Assembly: GCF_019457535.1 (NCBI RefSeq)
Contig: NZ_CP080417.1
Span: forward strand, 806,001-870,000
Source: Shewanella halotolerans
GTDB taxonomy: Bacteria; Pseudomonadota; Gammaproteobacteria; Enterobacterales; Shewanellaceae
Length of the DNA stretch: 64,000 bases
Direction of reading: 5' to 3'
Below are positions 8,311-19,076 of this stretch, in pieces (the first letter of the stretch is position 1; each line of letters opens with the position of its first letter). The translations under genes and the position numbers were made by a program. The notes beneath the pieces are model-generated. The model was given only the letters and a program-made list of their open reading frames with translations. It had not been told where the DNA came from and searched no databases.

Positions 8311-8600
8311 GTCGTGGGATTCCATTCCACACAAGGGCAAGAGGGATTAACAGCAATCCTCAAATATATCCCTATATAAAAGCCAGTTCGGCATCCCTGC
8401 CTCTCGTTCGTAAGCACAATCATCAAAGATGATTATTCACCTTGCATCTCCCCCTGCCGCCCCAGACGAAGTTAACTGCATTGGTTAGGAGCCTCGTGCT
8501 TATGGGTAAATCGTTACCGCTTCGGAAGGATGCATCCATGCAGTCGTCGGCAACTTCGATGGGGATTTGTTGTAGCCACGACCTGTATTGTTGCTAGTAC
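8311..8600 (+). repeat. Multi-hairpin repeat, copy B (degenerate)
   Basis: It begins immediately after the tail of copy A with hairpin H2 (GTGGGATTCCATTCCAC, one wobble) and the left part of H3. The H3 right side is replaced by about 80 unrelated bases containing an ATCAT/ATGAT hairpin. The conserved CCGCCCCAGACGAAG linker, TTAGGAGCCTC and the left arm of the three-armed structure return (about 8440-8540). The right outer arm is deleted, fusing the arm to the shared CGGCAACTTCGATGGGGATT segment. Confidence 0.75.
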
Positions 8601-8908
8601 CTTCGCTGAGATGGTTGTGCCGATTTTTTCGAGACGGGTATCGGCAGAGGTTTGTCGGGCTATGGTCAGAACTGTGGTTTTCGCCACTAAAAAGGCTTTC
8701 TTATTTTCGATTAAGATAATCGTTTTTATTCGATATATGCTTTTAGCATCTTGCTTCTAATATATTCCTGATGACTAAATCACGCCCTGGAAATTTAGCC
8801 TTGCCGCTTGCTGTCTCTTTTTTGTTTTTTGTGGCTTGGCGAAATCCACTCTGGGCTGACAACAGGCTTCGCCTCGGCGAAGCGTAATTAACCTGAAGGA
8901 AGCTAACC
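8601..8908. promoter_or_regulatory. katG upstream region with palindrome and leader hairpin
   Basis: About 300 bp between repeat copy B and katG. CGATTA-aga-TAATCG at 8708-8722 is a perfect inverted repeat inside an AT-rich promoter-like stretch. GCTTCGC-ctcg-GCGAAGC at 8866-8883 is a strong hairpin ending 25 bases before the katG ATG and partly resembles GAGGC...GCCTC hairpins of the repeat family. A peroxide- or iron-responsive regulator is plausible for katG, but I cannot match a consensus with confidence. Confidence 0.4.
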
Positions 8909-11179
8909 ATGAAAGGAAAAACAGTAAACAAGCAAACGCTCGCGGCGTTAGTGAGTGCCTTGTTGGTGTTTAACCCTGCCGTCGCCGATGAGCAAGAATC
9001 CGCACAGATGACTAAGCCCAAAGGGGCTGCCGCCACAGGCACCGCCAAAGCGTTTCAACCCAAGAGCAAACAGTTTTGGTGGCCCGATCAATTGGATCTT
9101 TCCCCGCTGCGGGATCACGACTCCCGCTCCAATCCCTACGGCGAAAGTTTCGACTACGCCAAGGCCTTCAACTCGCTGGATCTCGACCAGGTAAAAGCCG
9201 ATATCGACCAGCTACTCACCCAATCGCAGGATTGGTGGCCAGCCGACTACGGCAACTATGGTCCCTTCTTCATTCGCATGACCTGGCACAGCGCAGGAAC
9301 CTATCGCACCTTGGATGGCCGTGGTGGCGCCGGTGGCGGACAGCAGCGATTCGAGCCGTTAAACAGTTGGCCCGATAACGCCAGCCTGGACAAGGCGCGC
9401 CGCCTGCTCTGGCCAGTGAAACAGAAGTATGGCGAGGCGCTCTCCTGGTCAGACTTAATTGTGCTCGCGGGCAACGTCGCCCTGGAAAACATGGGATTCA
9501 AGACTTTCGGTTTTGCCGGTGGTCGTAACGACGACTGGGAGCCAGACATGGTGTACTGGGGACCGGAGGTCGAGATGCTCGCCAGCGATCGTGAAGACAG
9601 AGACGGCAAGCTGCAAAGACCCTTAGGCGCGACCCACATGGGGCTCATCTATGTTAATCCGGAAGGCCCGAAAGGGGTGCCAGATCCATTAGGTTCGGCC
9701 AAGAATATCCGCACCGCCTTCTCCCGCATGGCGATGAATGATGAGGAAACTCTGGCACTTATCGCCGGCGGCCATACCTTCGGTAAGATGCACGGCGCTC
9801 ACAAGCCGAAAGATTGTCTGGGGGCAGAACCTGCTGCGGCAGGCATCGAAGCTCAGGGGCTGGGCTGGCACAACAAGTGTGGCAAGGGCCACTCAGAAGA
9901 CACCATCACCAGTGGCTTGGAAGGGGCTTGGACTCAGGCGCCGACTAAGTGGACCTCGCTCTATCTGAGTAACCTGCTGACCTACGACTGGCAACAGACC
10001 CGCAGTCCTGCCGGTGCGATCCAGTGGATCCCAACCGACGAGTCGGTGCACAAGGCCGTGCCCGATGCTCATGTCAAAGGTAAGTTTCATGCGCCCGTGA
10101 TGACCACGGCGGACCTCGCGCTCAAGTATGACCCCGAGTATCGAAAGATCGCCGAGCGCTTCCTGGCTGACCCAGAAGAGTATCGCTTGGCCTTTGCCAA
10201 GGCCTGGTACAAGTTGACTCATAGAGACATGGGGCCTGCCCGTAACTTCCTCGGTAAAGAGGTGCCTCAGGGCAGCTTCATCTGGCAAGACCCAATCGAT
10301 GATAAGACCCAATCGCGTCTCAGCGCCGGCGATATCAAGCAGCTTAAAAAAGCCATCAGCAAGTCTGGGCTGAGCGTTGCCGAGCGCGTGCGCCTGGCCT
10401 GGGCGTCGGCGGCCAGCTATCGTCAATCAGATATGCGTGGCGGCGCCAATGGTGCTCGTATCGCTCTGGCTCCGCAGAAGGATTGGGCGGTGAACAACCC
10501 AGCCGAAACCGCCACGGTGCTTAAGACGCTGGAGGCGATTCGTGCCGACTTTAATAAGGGCGCCGGCAAGCGTCAGGTTTCCTTGGCCGACCTTATCGTA
10601 CTCGCGGGGGCTAGCGCCCTAGAGCAGGCCGCCAAGCAGGCGGGCTTCGAGGTCGCCGTGCCTTTCACCCCGGGACGAGGTGATGCCACTCAGGCGCAGA
10701 CGGACGAAAACTCCTTTAGCCTGCTGGAGCTGCATGCCGATGGCTTTAGAAACTACTTCGACGTTAACCACAGCTATAAGTCGCCCACCGAGATGCTGGT
10801 GGATAAGGCCGACCAGCTGGATCTGACTGTGCCCGAGATGACAGTGTTAGTCGGTGGCCTGCGTGCCCTCGATGCCAACTATCAAGGGGTTAAGCACGGG
10901 GTGTTGACCCAGCGTCCCGGTACGCTTAACAATGACTTCTTCGTCAACCTGTTAGATATGTCGACCCTGTGGCAGAAGTCAGATGTCGATGGCATCTACC
11001 AGGGGCTGGATCGTAGCAGCGGCAAACCTAAGTGGACCGCCACTTCGGTGGACCTCATCTTCGGCTCTAACTCTGAACTGCGCGCGGTTGCCGAGGTTTA
11101 TGCCTTCGATACCTCAAAGCAGAAGTTTGTCGATGATTTCGTCGCCGCCTGGGTCAAGGTGATGAATTTAGATAGATAA
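8909..11179 (+). CDS. katG: Catalase-peroxidase with signal peptide
   Basis: 756 residues, full length with both the active N-terminal and the heme-less C-terminal peroxidase-like halves. Distal residues are Arg123, Trp126 and His127 (RMTWHSAG), the proximal heme ligand is His289 (GGHTFGK), and the Met-Tyr-Trp adduct is complete as Met274, Tyr248 and Trp126. The spacing is identical to M. tuberculosis KatG (107/229/255/270). It destroys hydrogen peroxide. The first 26 residues form a Sec-type signal peptide ending ...NPAVADEQ, so the enzyme is probably periplasmic, like KatP-type enzymes. SD AAGGAAG is well placed. It is flanked on both sides by multi-hairpin repeats, suggesting acquisition or mobility. 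Confidence 0.95.
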   Translation: MKGKTVNKQTLAALVSALLVFNPAVADEQESAQMTKPKGAAATGTAKAFQPKSKQFWWPDQLDLSPLRDHDSRSNPYGESFDYAKAFNSLDLDQVKADIDQLLTQSQDWWPADYGNYGPFFIRMTWHSAGTYRTLDGRGGAGGGQQRFEPLNSWPDNASLDKARRLLWPVKQKYGEALSWSDLIVLAGNVALENMGFKTFGFAGGRNDDWEPDMVYWGPEVEMLASDREDRDGKLQRPLGATHMGLIYVNPEGPKGVPDPLGSAKNIRTAFSRMAMNDEETLALIAGGHTFGKMHGAHKPKDCLGAEPAAAGIEAQGLGWHNKCGKGHSEDTITSGLEGAWTQAPTKWTSLYLSNLLTYDWQQTRSPAGAIQWIPTDESVHKAVPDAHVKGKFHAPVMTTADLALKYDPEYRKIAERFLADPEEYRLAFAKAWYKLTHRDMGPARNFLGKEVPQGSFIWQDPIDDKTQSRLSAGDIKQLKKAISKSGLSVAERVRLAWASAASYRQSDMRGGANGARIALAPQKDWAVNNPAETATVLKTLEAIRADFNKGAGKRQVSLADLIVLAGASALEQAAKQAGFEVAVPFTPGRGDATQAQTDENSFSLLELHADGFRNYFDVNHSYKSPTEMLVDKADQLDLTVPEMTVLVGGLRALDANYQGVKHGVLTQRPGTLNNDFFVNLLDMSTLWQKSDVDGIYQGLDRSSGKPKWTATSVDLIFGSNSELRAVAEVYAFDTSKQKFVDDFVAAWVKVMNLDR

Positions 11180-11185
11180 CAGGGG

Positions 11186-11293
11186 AGTGTCGGTCTGATG
11201 ACCGTTGTAAGTCGTGGGGTTATTTCTTTCCCTTTGGGAGGTGATACCTCACGGCTTACGTATGTATTGGCTCAAACTTTGTTTGGATATTAA
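11186..11293 (+). repeat. Multi-hairpin repeat, short unit C0
   Basis: A reduced unit directly after katG. It contains H1 as CGGTC-tgat-GACCG (11191-11204), then GTAAGTCGTGGGG, a small GAGGT-gat-ACCTC hairpin (11238-11250), and the family tail CAAACTTTGTTTGGATATTA at 11273-11292. H3 and the three-armed part are absent. Confidence 0.7.
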
Positions 11294-11299
11294 CTTAAC

Positions 11300-11669
11300 G
11301 TCGTGGGATTCCATCCCATTGTTATGAGGTGAGTCGGTCTAGTGACCGAAGAAAGTCGTGGGATTCCATCCCACACCCGGGCAAGAGGGGGATCTCCAGC
11401 AATCCCCCTCTTGCATCTCCCCGTGCCGCCCCAGACGAAGTTACATGCATTGGTTAGGAGCCTCATACTCCAATGAAAATCGCCTAACGACTCGGATGGG
11501 ACTCCTGTCCCCCCGAGTCTTAGCCATCGTCCATGATGGCTACACGGCATTTTCATCTGCGCATTTCGGCAACTTCGATGGGGATTTGTTGTAGCCACAA
11601 CCGGTAATGATAGGAGGTTAGCTTGCCAGATGAGGGAAGTGATTAGAGCAAACTTTTTTGGATATTAAC
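11300..11669 (+). repeat. Multi-hairpin repeat, copy C
   Basis: A full unit. H1 is TCGGTC-tagt-GACCGA (11334-11349), H2 is GTGGGAT-tcc-ATCCCAC (11358-11374), and H3 is a 13-bp stem (11381-11393 with 11402-11414). The three-armed part differs wholly in sequence from copy A. Its outer stem is ATGAAAAT/ATTTTCAT (11473-11480, 11549-11556), extended by GCC/GGC. The inner arms are GACTCGG/CCGAGTC (11489-11495, 11513-11519) and TAGCCATC/GATGGCTA (11521-11528, 11535-11542). The tail after it is nearly identical to copy A. It is joined head-to-tail to copy D. Confidence 0.85.
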
Positions 11670-11962
11670 GTCTTGGGATTCCATCCCACACCCGGTCAAG
11701 AGGGGGATCTCCAGCAATCCCCCCTCTTGTATCTCCCCCTGCCGCCCCAGACGAAGTTACATGCATTGGTTAGGCGCCTCATACTCCAATGAAAATCGCC
11801 TAAAGATTCGGATGGAACTTCTGTCCCCCCGAGCCTTAGCCATTGTCCATGATGGCTACACGGCATTTTCATCTGTGTATTTCGGCTCTGGCATCCTGCT
11901 TCGCTCTAATTCCTGCATCCGTGTAGTCGTCGGTAACTTCAATGGAGGGCTATCAGATATGA
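11670..11962 (+). repeat. Multi-hairpin repeat, copy D
   Basis: This follows copy C without a gap, starting with a damaged H2 (GTCTTGGGATTCCATCCCAC). H3 is retained and the copy C type of three-armed structure is kept: outer stem ATGAAAAT/ATTTTCAT at 11789-11796 and 11865-11872. In the second inner arm a C-to-T change converts a C:G pair to a wobble. The first inner arm is decayed and the right end is eroded. About 300 bp of AT-rich sequence without a recognisable gene follow (11963-12220). Confidence 0.75.
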
Positions 11963-12220
11963 AATATAGTAGCTAAAATTACGATTAGAAAATACAACTA
12001 GATTTCTTACTCTATATCTAGTTCCTGTGTTGAATAGTTCGTGATTTTTAGAATTAGTCGATGCTTTGCATAATGTTTTGGTAGGTTGGTTAAATAACAA
12101 ATTTAGTTAATAAATGTGTCAGTTGAACTGGTCTGTATCATATTGGTATAAAACTAATGATGTGAAAGCGTTGTGGATTTATGTTTCTATCTTAGTATTT
12201 GAATCTGTGTTCTAATATTG

Positions 12221-12260
12221 CCTTTCGGCTCTTGTTTTTAACGCATATAGAGCCGAAAGG
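12221..12260 (-). terminator. Long-stem hairpin after the secreted-protein gene
   Basis: CCTTTCGGCTC and GAGCCGAAAGG are a perfect 11-bp inverted repeat with an 18-nt loop, 14 bp beyond the stop of the reverse-strand gene. There is no clear T-run after the stem on either strand, so it may be a transcript-stabilising hairpin rather than an intrinsic terminator. Confidence 0.5.
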
Positions 12261-12273
12261 TAAATTTAAGGTT

Positions 12274-13206
12274 TTATTCTGAGCTTTTCATTCTTTTTAG
12301 ATCGATGATAATTACAGAACCTCCACCACCTCTTACTGTTGCGCTTCCATCTCCAAAATATACATTGATACCTTCTATTGTGACTAAGTAGTTAGCTAGT
12401 GCGACTAAATCACCAACTTCTTGTTGATTTTTTTGACTGTCTTTTACATTTCTTAGGTACTCATTGACAGTATACTTTGAACGAGGGATTCTCTTCCCTG
12501 TAGCATCGTAGGCATCTTTAAAGGTCAATTCAATAGTTATTCTAGTTCCACCATATAATACTGCGTGGGATACGCCGAATGTAACAGATGTATTATCCTT
12601 GAATACAAAATTTACGTTTACACTCATTGGGTTAGATAAAGAGATTATGCCTTTTCCAATGCCAAAGTTATTCCTTATTACTGCCCATTGTGAATCTGCA
12701 ACTGAATATTGCTCTTTCATTTCAGGCATATTGTTAATCAGCTCTGTTGCATACCCAGTGAAATCTTCTTTAGCTTCTAGAGCCGTGAAAGCAGAATCAA
12801 AGCTGCCATCTTCTGGCAAAACAATAGGCGAGCTAAAAAGCTCTTTTTGAGCTTTCATTTGTGCAGCTAAAATTTTTAGGATAGGCGTTCCCATTGTTTG
12901 AGCTAATTGGCTATTTGGGCCATGAGTTGTAATGTGCTTGGCCCAGTATTCAGGTCTATAACTCTCTTCGTCCCAATCACTTCCACCACTACTTATGGTT
13001 CTATATTCATCAATCGTAATTTGACTATTTTGAACATCATAGACGTATACTTTATATGTGTTTGAATTACTTATATCACTGGCCATGAGGCTTTTTTGTG
13101 CCGCAGTACAATCACTGCAATCTACGATTGCATTCGTTTGAGCTTGTGCAAATAAAGATGCAAAAAATAGTATTAAAGTTGAGGGGATTTGTATTAGTTT
13201 ATTCAT
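12274..13206 (-). CDS. Secreted protein of unknown function in AT-rich island
   Basis: 310 residues with a clear signal peptide (LILFFASLFAQAQ) and a mature N-terminus carrying a CxxC pair (DCSDC) near residue 30. The rest has mixed alpha/beta character, a VNFVFKDNTSVTFGV strand pair and a glycine-rich GDGSATVRGGGGSV segment near the C-terminus. AAGGAG ten bases upstream supports the start at 13206. Codon use and base composition are far more AT-rich than the neighbours, indicating a foreign origin. I do not recognise the family. It lies alone between repeat copies, so it may be island cargo. Confidence 0.75.
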   Translation of the reverse strand: MNKLIQIPSTLILFFASLFAQAQTNAIVDCSDCTAAQKSLMASDISNSNTYKVYVYDVQNSQITIDEYRTISSGGSDWDEESYRPEYWAKHITTHGPNSQLAQTMGTPILKILAAQMKAQKELFSSPIVLPEDGSFDSAFTALEAKEDFTGYATELINNMPEMKEQYSVADSQWAVIRNNFGIGKGIISLSNPMSVNVNFVFKDNTSVTFGVSHAVLYGGTRITIELTFKDAYDATGKRIPRSKYTVNEYLRNVKDSQKNQQEVGDLVALANYLVTIEGINVYFGDGSATVRGGGGSVIIIDLKRMKSSE

Positions 13207-13447
13207 GTTCTACATACTCCTTTATTGAGAACAGATTGTTGTTTTTACATATATCGAATGTAAAGGAAGGGTAATATCCTGTCAACCCATAAATATTAAT
13301 GGTTTTTTGCTGTTTTTGTAGGGGGTTATTTTTAAATATGTTTGTTTTGAATTTGTTTTGAATTTGTTTTGAATTTGCTTTGGGTTTGTTTTGAATTTGT
13401 TGTTGGCTTGCTGGGGCATTTTGTTTCTTATGTTGGTTTTTTGACAA
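13199..13447 (-). CDS. Doubtful small Lys/Gln/Asn-rich frame upstream of the secreted protein
   Basis: An 82-codon frame whose first half is low-complexity (K, Q, N) because it reads through the 11-bp tandem repeat at 13341-13395. The second half is unremarkable. Its end overlaps the start of the secreted-protein gene by 8 bp, as a translationally coupled gene would, but the SD for the downstream gene is good on its own. I would not annotate it without expression evidence. Confidence 0.2.
   Translation of the reverse strand: MSKNQHKKQNAPASQQQIQNKPKANSKQIQNKFKTNIFKNNPLQKQQKTINIYGLTGYYPSFTFDICKNNNLFSIKEYVEHE
13341..13395. repeat. 11-bp tandem repeat (five units)
   Basis: Units read TTTGTTTTGAA three times, then TTTGCTTTGGG, then TTTGTTTTGAA. 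The array lies about 135-190 bp upstream of the secreted-protein start, so a change in copy number could alter promoter spacing. No gene use is certain. Confidence 0.7.
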
Positions 13448-13497
13448 TTCTTATATTTTTTGAGGATAACGCACTCAATGGGTTAAATGTATAGACG

Positions 13498-13755
13498 TTG
13501 TGGGTACCGGGTGAAGATGGAGCGAGTAAAAGGCTGACCAGCATAGGGCTAGCATTTTATATTGCTATGGTGAGCATCATTTTATCTGGGCTAATATTTT
13601 CTAGCCTGTATCCCAGCTCGTTTATGGGCATAATCACTCAAAGTTTTCTAAATGCCATAGTTTACACGCTTGTAGTGGCGATTCCCTTCATTGCCCTAGA
13701 AAGGTATTTAACTCAAAAAGGTATCCTGTTAGATACCAATGACCAGGGTGACTGA
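13498..13755 (+). CDS. Small two-helix membrane protein, non-ATG start
   Basis: The frame encodes 85 residues with two strong transmembrane segments (about 14-38 and 47-68) and a charged C-terminus. The only in-frame start is TTG at 13498, because a stop codon lies two codons upstream and no ATG occurs before the first helix. The ribosome site is poor. It may be a genuine small membrane gene (the layout is like DUF2798 proteins, a weak guess) or the 3' part of a gene truncated by island rearrangement. It ends just before inverted repeat copy E. Confidence 0.45.
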   Translation: MWVPGEDGASKRLTSIGLAFYIAMVSIILSGLIFSSLYPSSFMGIITQSFLNAIVYTLVVAIPFIALERYLTQKGILLDTNDQGD

Positions 13756-13777
13756 CCCTTCAGAATAGGTTAGATGC

Positions 13778-14063
13778 TACAACAAGTCCCCATCGAAGTT
13801 GCCGAAGGGCGTTGGAATAAATCGGGTGAGGCGGGCATGGATGCCCGACTAGCTTCCGCAGGTGCATGGATGCATCCTTCGGAAGCGGTAGCGATTTATC
13901 CATAAGCACGAGGCTCCTAATCAATGCATGTAACTTCGTCTGGGGCGGCAGGGGAGATGCAAGAGGGGGATTGCTGTTGATCCCCTTCTTGCTCGGGTGT
14001 GGGTTGAAGACCCACGACTTTCCTCGGCCGCAAGGCCGTATGAGTTAGTGAGGCGAAGCCTCT
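13778..14063 (-). repeat. Multi-hairpin repeat, copy E (inverted orientation)
   Basis: This copy runs opposite to copies A-D. It has the copy A type of three-armed structure: outer stem ATAAATCG/CGATTTAT (13817-13824, 13892-13899) with inner arms CGGGCAT/ATGCCCG (13832-13847) and GCTTCCG/CGGAAGC (13852-13886). H3 follows, with internal changes. H2 is GTGGGT-tgaag-ACCCAC (13999-14015), H1 is CGGCC-gcaa-GGCCG (14025-14038), and an outer GAGGC/GCCTC hairpin lies near 14050. It abuts the metH end and marks the right border of the island. Confidence 0.85.
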
Positions 14064-14098
14064 GGACTCAAGTTCAAACGAAGTTTAAACAATCACAA

Positions 14099-14118
14099 GG
14101 AGTCTATGTGATGACTCC
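14099..14118 (-). terminator. Possible terminator of metH
   Basis: GGAGTC and GACTCC pair around an 8-nt loop, 13 bp past the metH stop on the reverse strand, followed by TTGTGATTGTTT. The stem is short and the T-tract broken, so this is tentative. Confidence 0.4.
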
Positions 14119-14131
14119 AGATCACTTCCCG

Positions 14132-17854
<3,723 letters not shown>

Positions 17855-17935
17855 AACTTTCACCTACTTCAACTGACCTATTGCCTAAACTGCCGCGTCT
17901 ATCGATTTGACGTGCTATTTTTATTTTGGATGTAT

Positions 17936-17959
17936 AAACGTATAGACGTCTATACTAAT
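17936..17959. promoter_or_regulatory. MetJ operator (tandem met boxes) upstream of metH
   Basis: Three consecutive 8-mers read AAACGTAT, AGACGTCT and ATACTAAT; the middle one is the exact met-box consensus (17944-17951), the flanking ones are partial. MetJ with S-adenosylmethionine binds tandem boxes cooperatively. The site is about 80-105 bp upstream of the metH start. The rest of 17855-18183 contains no gene I can support; the cobC promoter must lie here too. Confidence 0.8.
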
Positions 17960-18183
17960 CGACTTATAATACCCAGGGCAAGTCAAATGAGTATAAGCGT
18001 AAACACGGATGAAATTCGAGGGCTACGCCGCTGCGTCCTGTTTAAACCGCATTGTATGGAAAGGCTGACAAAGATATTTAATTTGAAAGTTTTTCAATGT
18101 GTTAATTGTCTGGCGTTGCCAAGCTTATTGCCATAAGGGTATGCTGCTAGCGACTTAACTTGAAAAGGTTTAATGCTGCAGTT

Positions 18184-18795
18184 ATGACGCAAACGACACT
18201 CTATTTGATGCGCCACGGCGAATGTGAAGGCGGCAACCTGCTGCGCGGCCATAGCGATCAACCGCTTACAGAGATAGGCTTCGCCCAGATGCAGCTGGCC
18301 TATGCCAAGCTGCCCCAGACGGTGGACAGGGTGATCAGCTCGCCGCTTAAGCGTTGCCGCGTGTTTGCCGAACATCTGACGACTAAGAATCAGGTGAAGG
18401 TGGCGCTGGATGCCGGGCTCAAGGAGATCTACTTCGGCCGTTGGGATGGTCAGCCTATCCCTGAGCTGCATGCCGATCACGGCGAGGAGCTGAGTGCCTA
18501 TTGGCGGGACCCTTGGGCCAATCCACTGCCCGAAGGGGAGCCCATGGCTGAGTTCGAGCAGCGTGTCGACGAGGTGGTCGAGCAATTGGTGCATCAGCAT
18601 AGTGGTGAGGCCTTGTTACTGCTCACTCATGGCGGCGTGATACGTCACCTGATGGCCAAAGCCCTGGGGGTAGAGCGCGCCGTGGGCTTCTATACCCGGC
18701 TGAGCCTGGACTATGGCAGCGTGGTCAAGGTAAGCCACTATCGCGATAAGGCGGGAGAGGGCTACTGGCGCCTGCACTGGCACGACGCCGAGTAA
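18184..18795 (+). CDS. cobC: Alpha-ribazole phosphatase (histidine phosphatase family)
   Basis: 203 residues from ATG 18184; a TTG-initiated extension to 18160 is also open. The catalytic LMRHGE motif sits at the N-terminus and the second catalytic His is in LLTHGGVIRH. CobC removes the 5' phosphate from alpha-ribazole phosphate (or adenosylcobalamin phosphate) in nucleotide-loop assembly. General histidine phosphatases look similar, but position beside the cobalamin riboswitch and cob genes supports cobC. It lies upstream of the riboswitch, so it is transcribed separately from the downstream operon or leads into it without that control. Confidence 0.8.
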   Translation: MTQTTLYLMRHGECEGGNLLRGHSDQPLTEIGFAQMQLAYAKLPQTVDRVISSPLKRCRVFAEHLTTKNQVKVALDAGLKEIYFGRWDGQPIPELHADHGEELSAYWRDPWANPLPEGEPMAEFEQRVDEVVEQLVHQHSGEALLLLTHGGVIRHLMAKALGVERAVGFYTRLSLDYGSVVKVSHYRDKAGEGYWRLHWHDAE

Positions 18796-18889
18796 TTGAT
18801 TTGTTAGCCCGAGTAGCAGCCCGCTTGCCAGCGGCGCGAAATTTAGCATAATAACCGTGCGTGGGGACCGCCTGCGCCGGGAGTATGGT

Positions 18890-19040
18890 GTCGAGATCGC
18901 CAAGGCGATAACTCGGACTTAATAGGGAATTGGGGAAGGCCTTGTGCCGCTAGCCCAAACTGTACCCGCAACTGTGAGTGTGTTACCTAGTCGAACCCGA
19001 CCTGGTCGCCATTAGTCAGGATACCTGCCTACTCTCCAAC
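18890..19040 (+). promoter_or_regulatory. Cobalamin riboswitch
   Basis: The conserved core is clear: TTAATAGGGAA (18919-18929), a GGGGAAGGCC...GCCGCTAGCCC arm, CCCGCAACTGTGA (18965-18977), and the B12 box AGTCAGGATACCTGCC (19014-19029). The 5' limit is approximate. It precedes the btuD-cobO operon and should lower its expression when adenosylcobalamin is plentiful. Confidence 0.92.
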
Positions 19041-19046
19041 CACTAT

Positions 19047-19070
19047 CTCAAGCGGGTGACTTGAGGGAGC
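19047..19070 (+). promoter_or_regulatory. Expression-platform hairpin next to the Shine-Dalgarno
   Basis: CTCAAG and CTTGAG pair (19047-19052, 19060-19065) around CGGGTGA. The 3' arm runs directly into GAGGGAG, the ribosome site for the ATG at 19077. CTCTCC at 19032-19037, just 3' of the B12 box, could pair with that ribosome site. This suggests translational control by the riboswitch; the alternative pairing is inferred by eye. Confidence 0.5.
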
Positions 19071-19076
19071 CTATAG

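Noticed and set aside
7862..8350. Several overlapping open frames of 60-130 codons in the first repeat copies
   Set aside because: They run through hairpin-forming repeat DNA on both strands, and similar peptides recur in each copy because the DNA recurs. There are no good ribosome sites and the pairing pattern shows selection on structure instead.
11290..11976. Frames of 70-100 codons after katG
   Set aside because: Same reason: they are read-through of repeat copies C and D, and peptide fragments repeat between the copies.
7931..14063. CRISPR array or integron attC array
   Set aside because: The repeats are long, structured and few, without regular short repeats and unique spacers, no cas genes or integrase are present, and the units lack the core sites of attC.
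7860..14100. Insertion sequence
   Set aside because: No transposase frame and no single pair of terminal inverted repeats with target duplication could be identified; the elements are non-coding.
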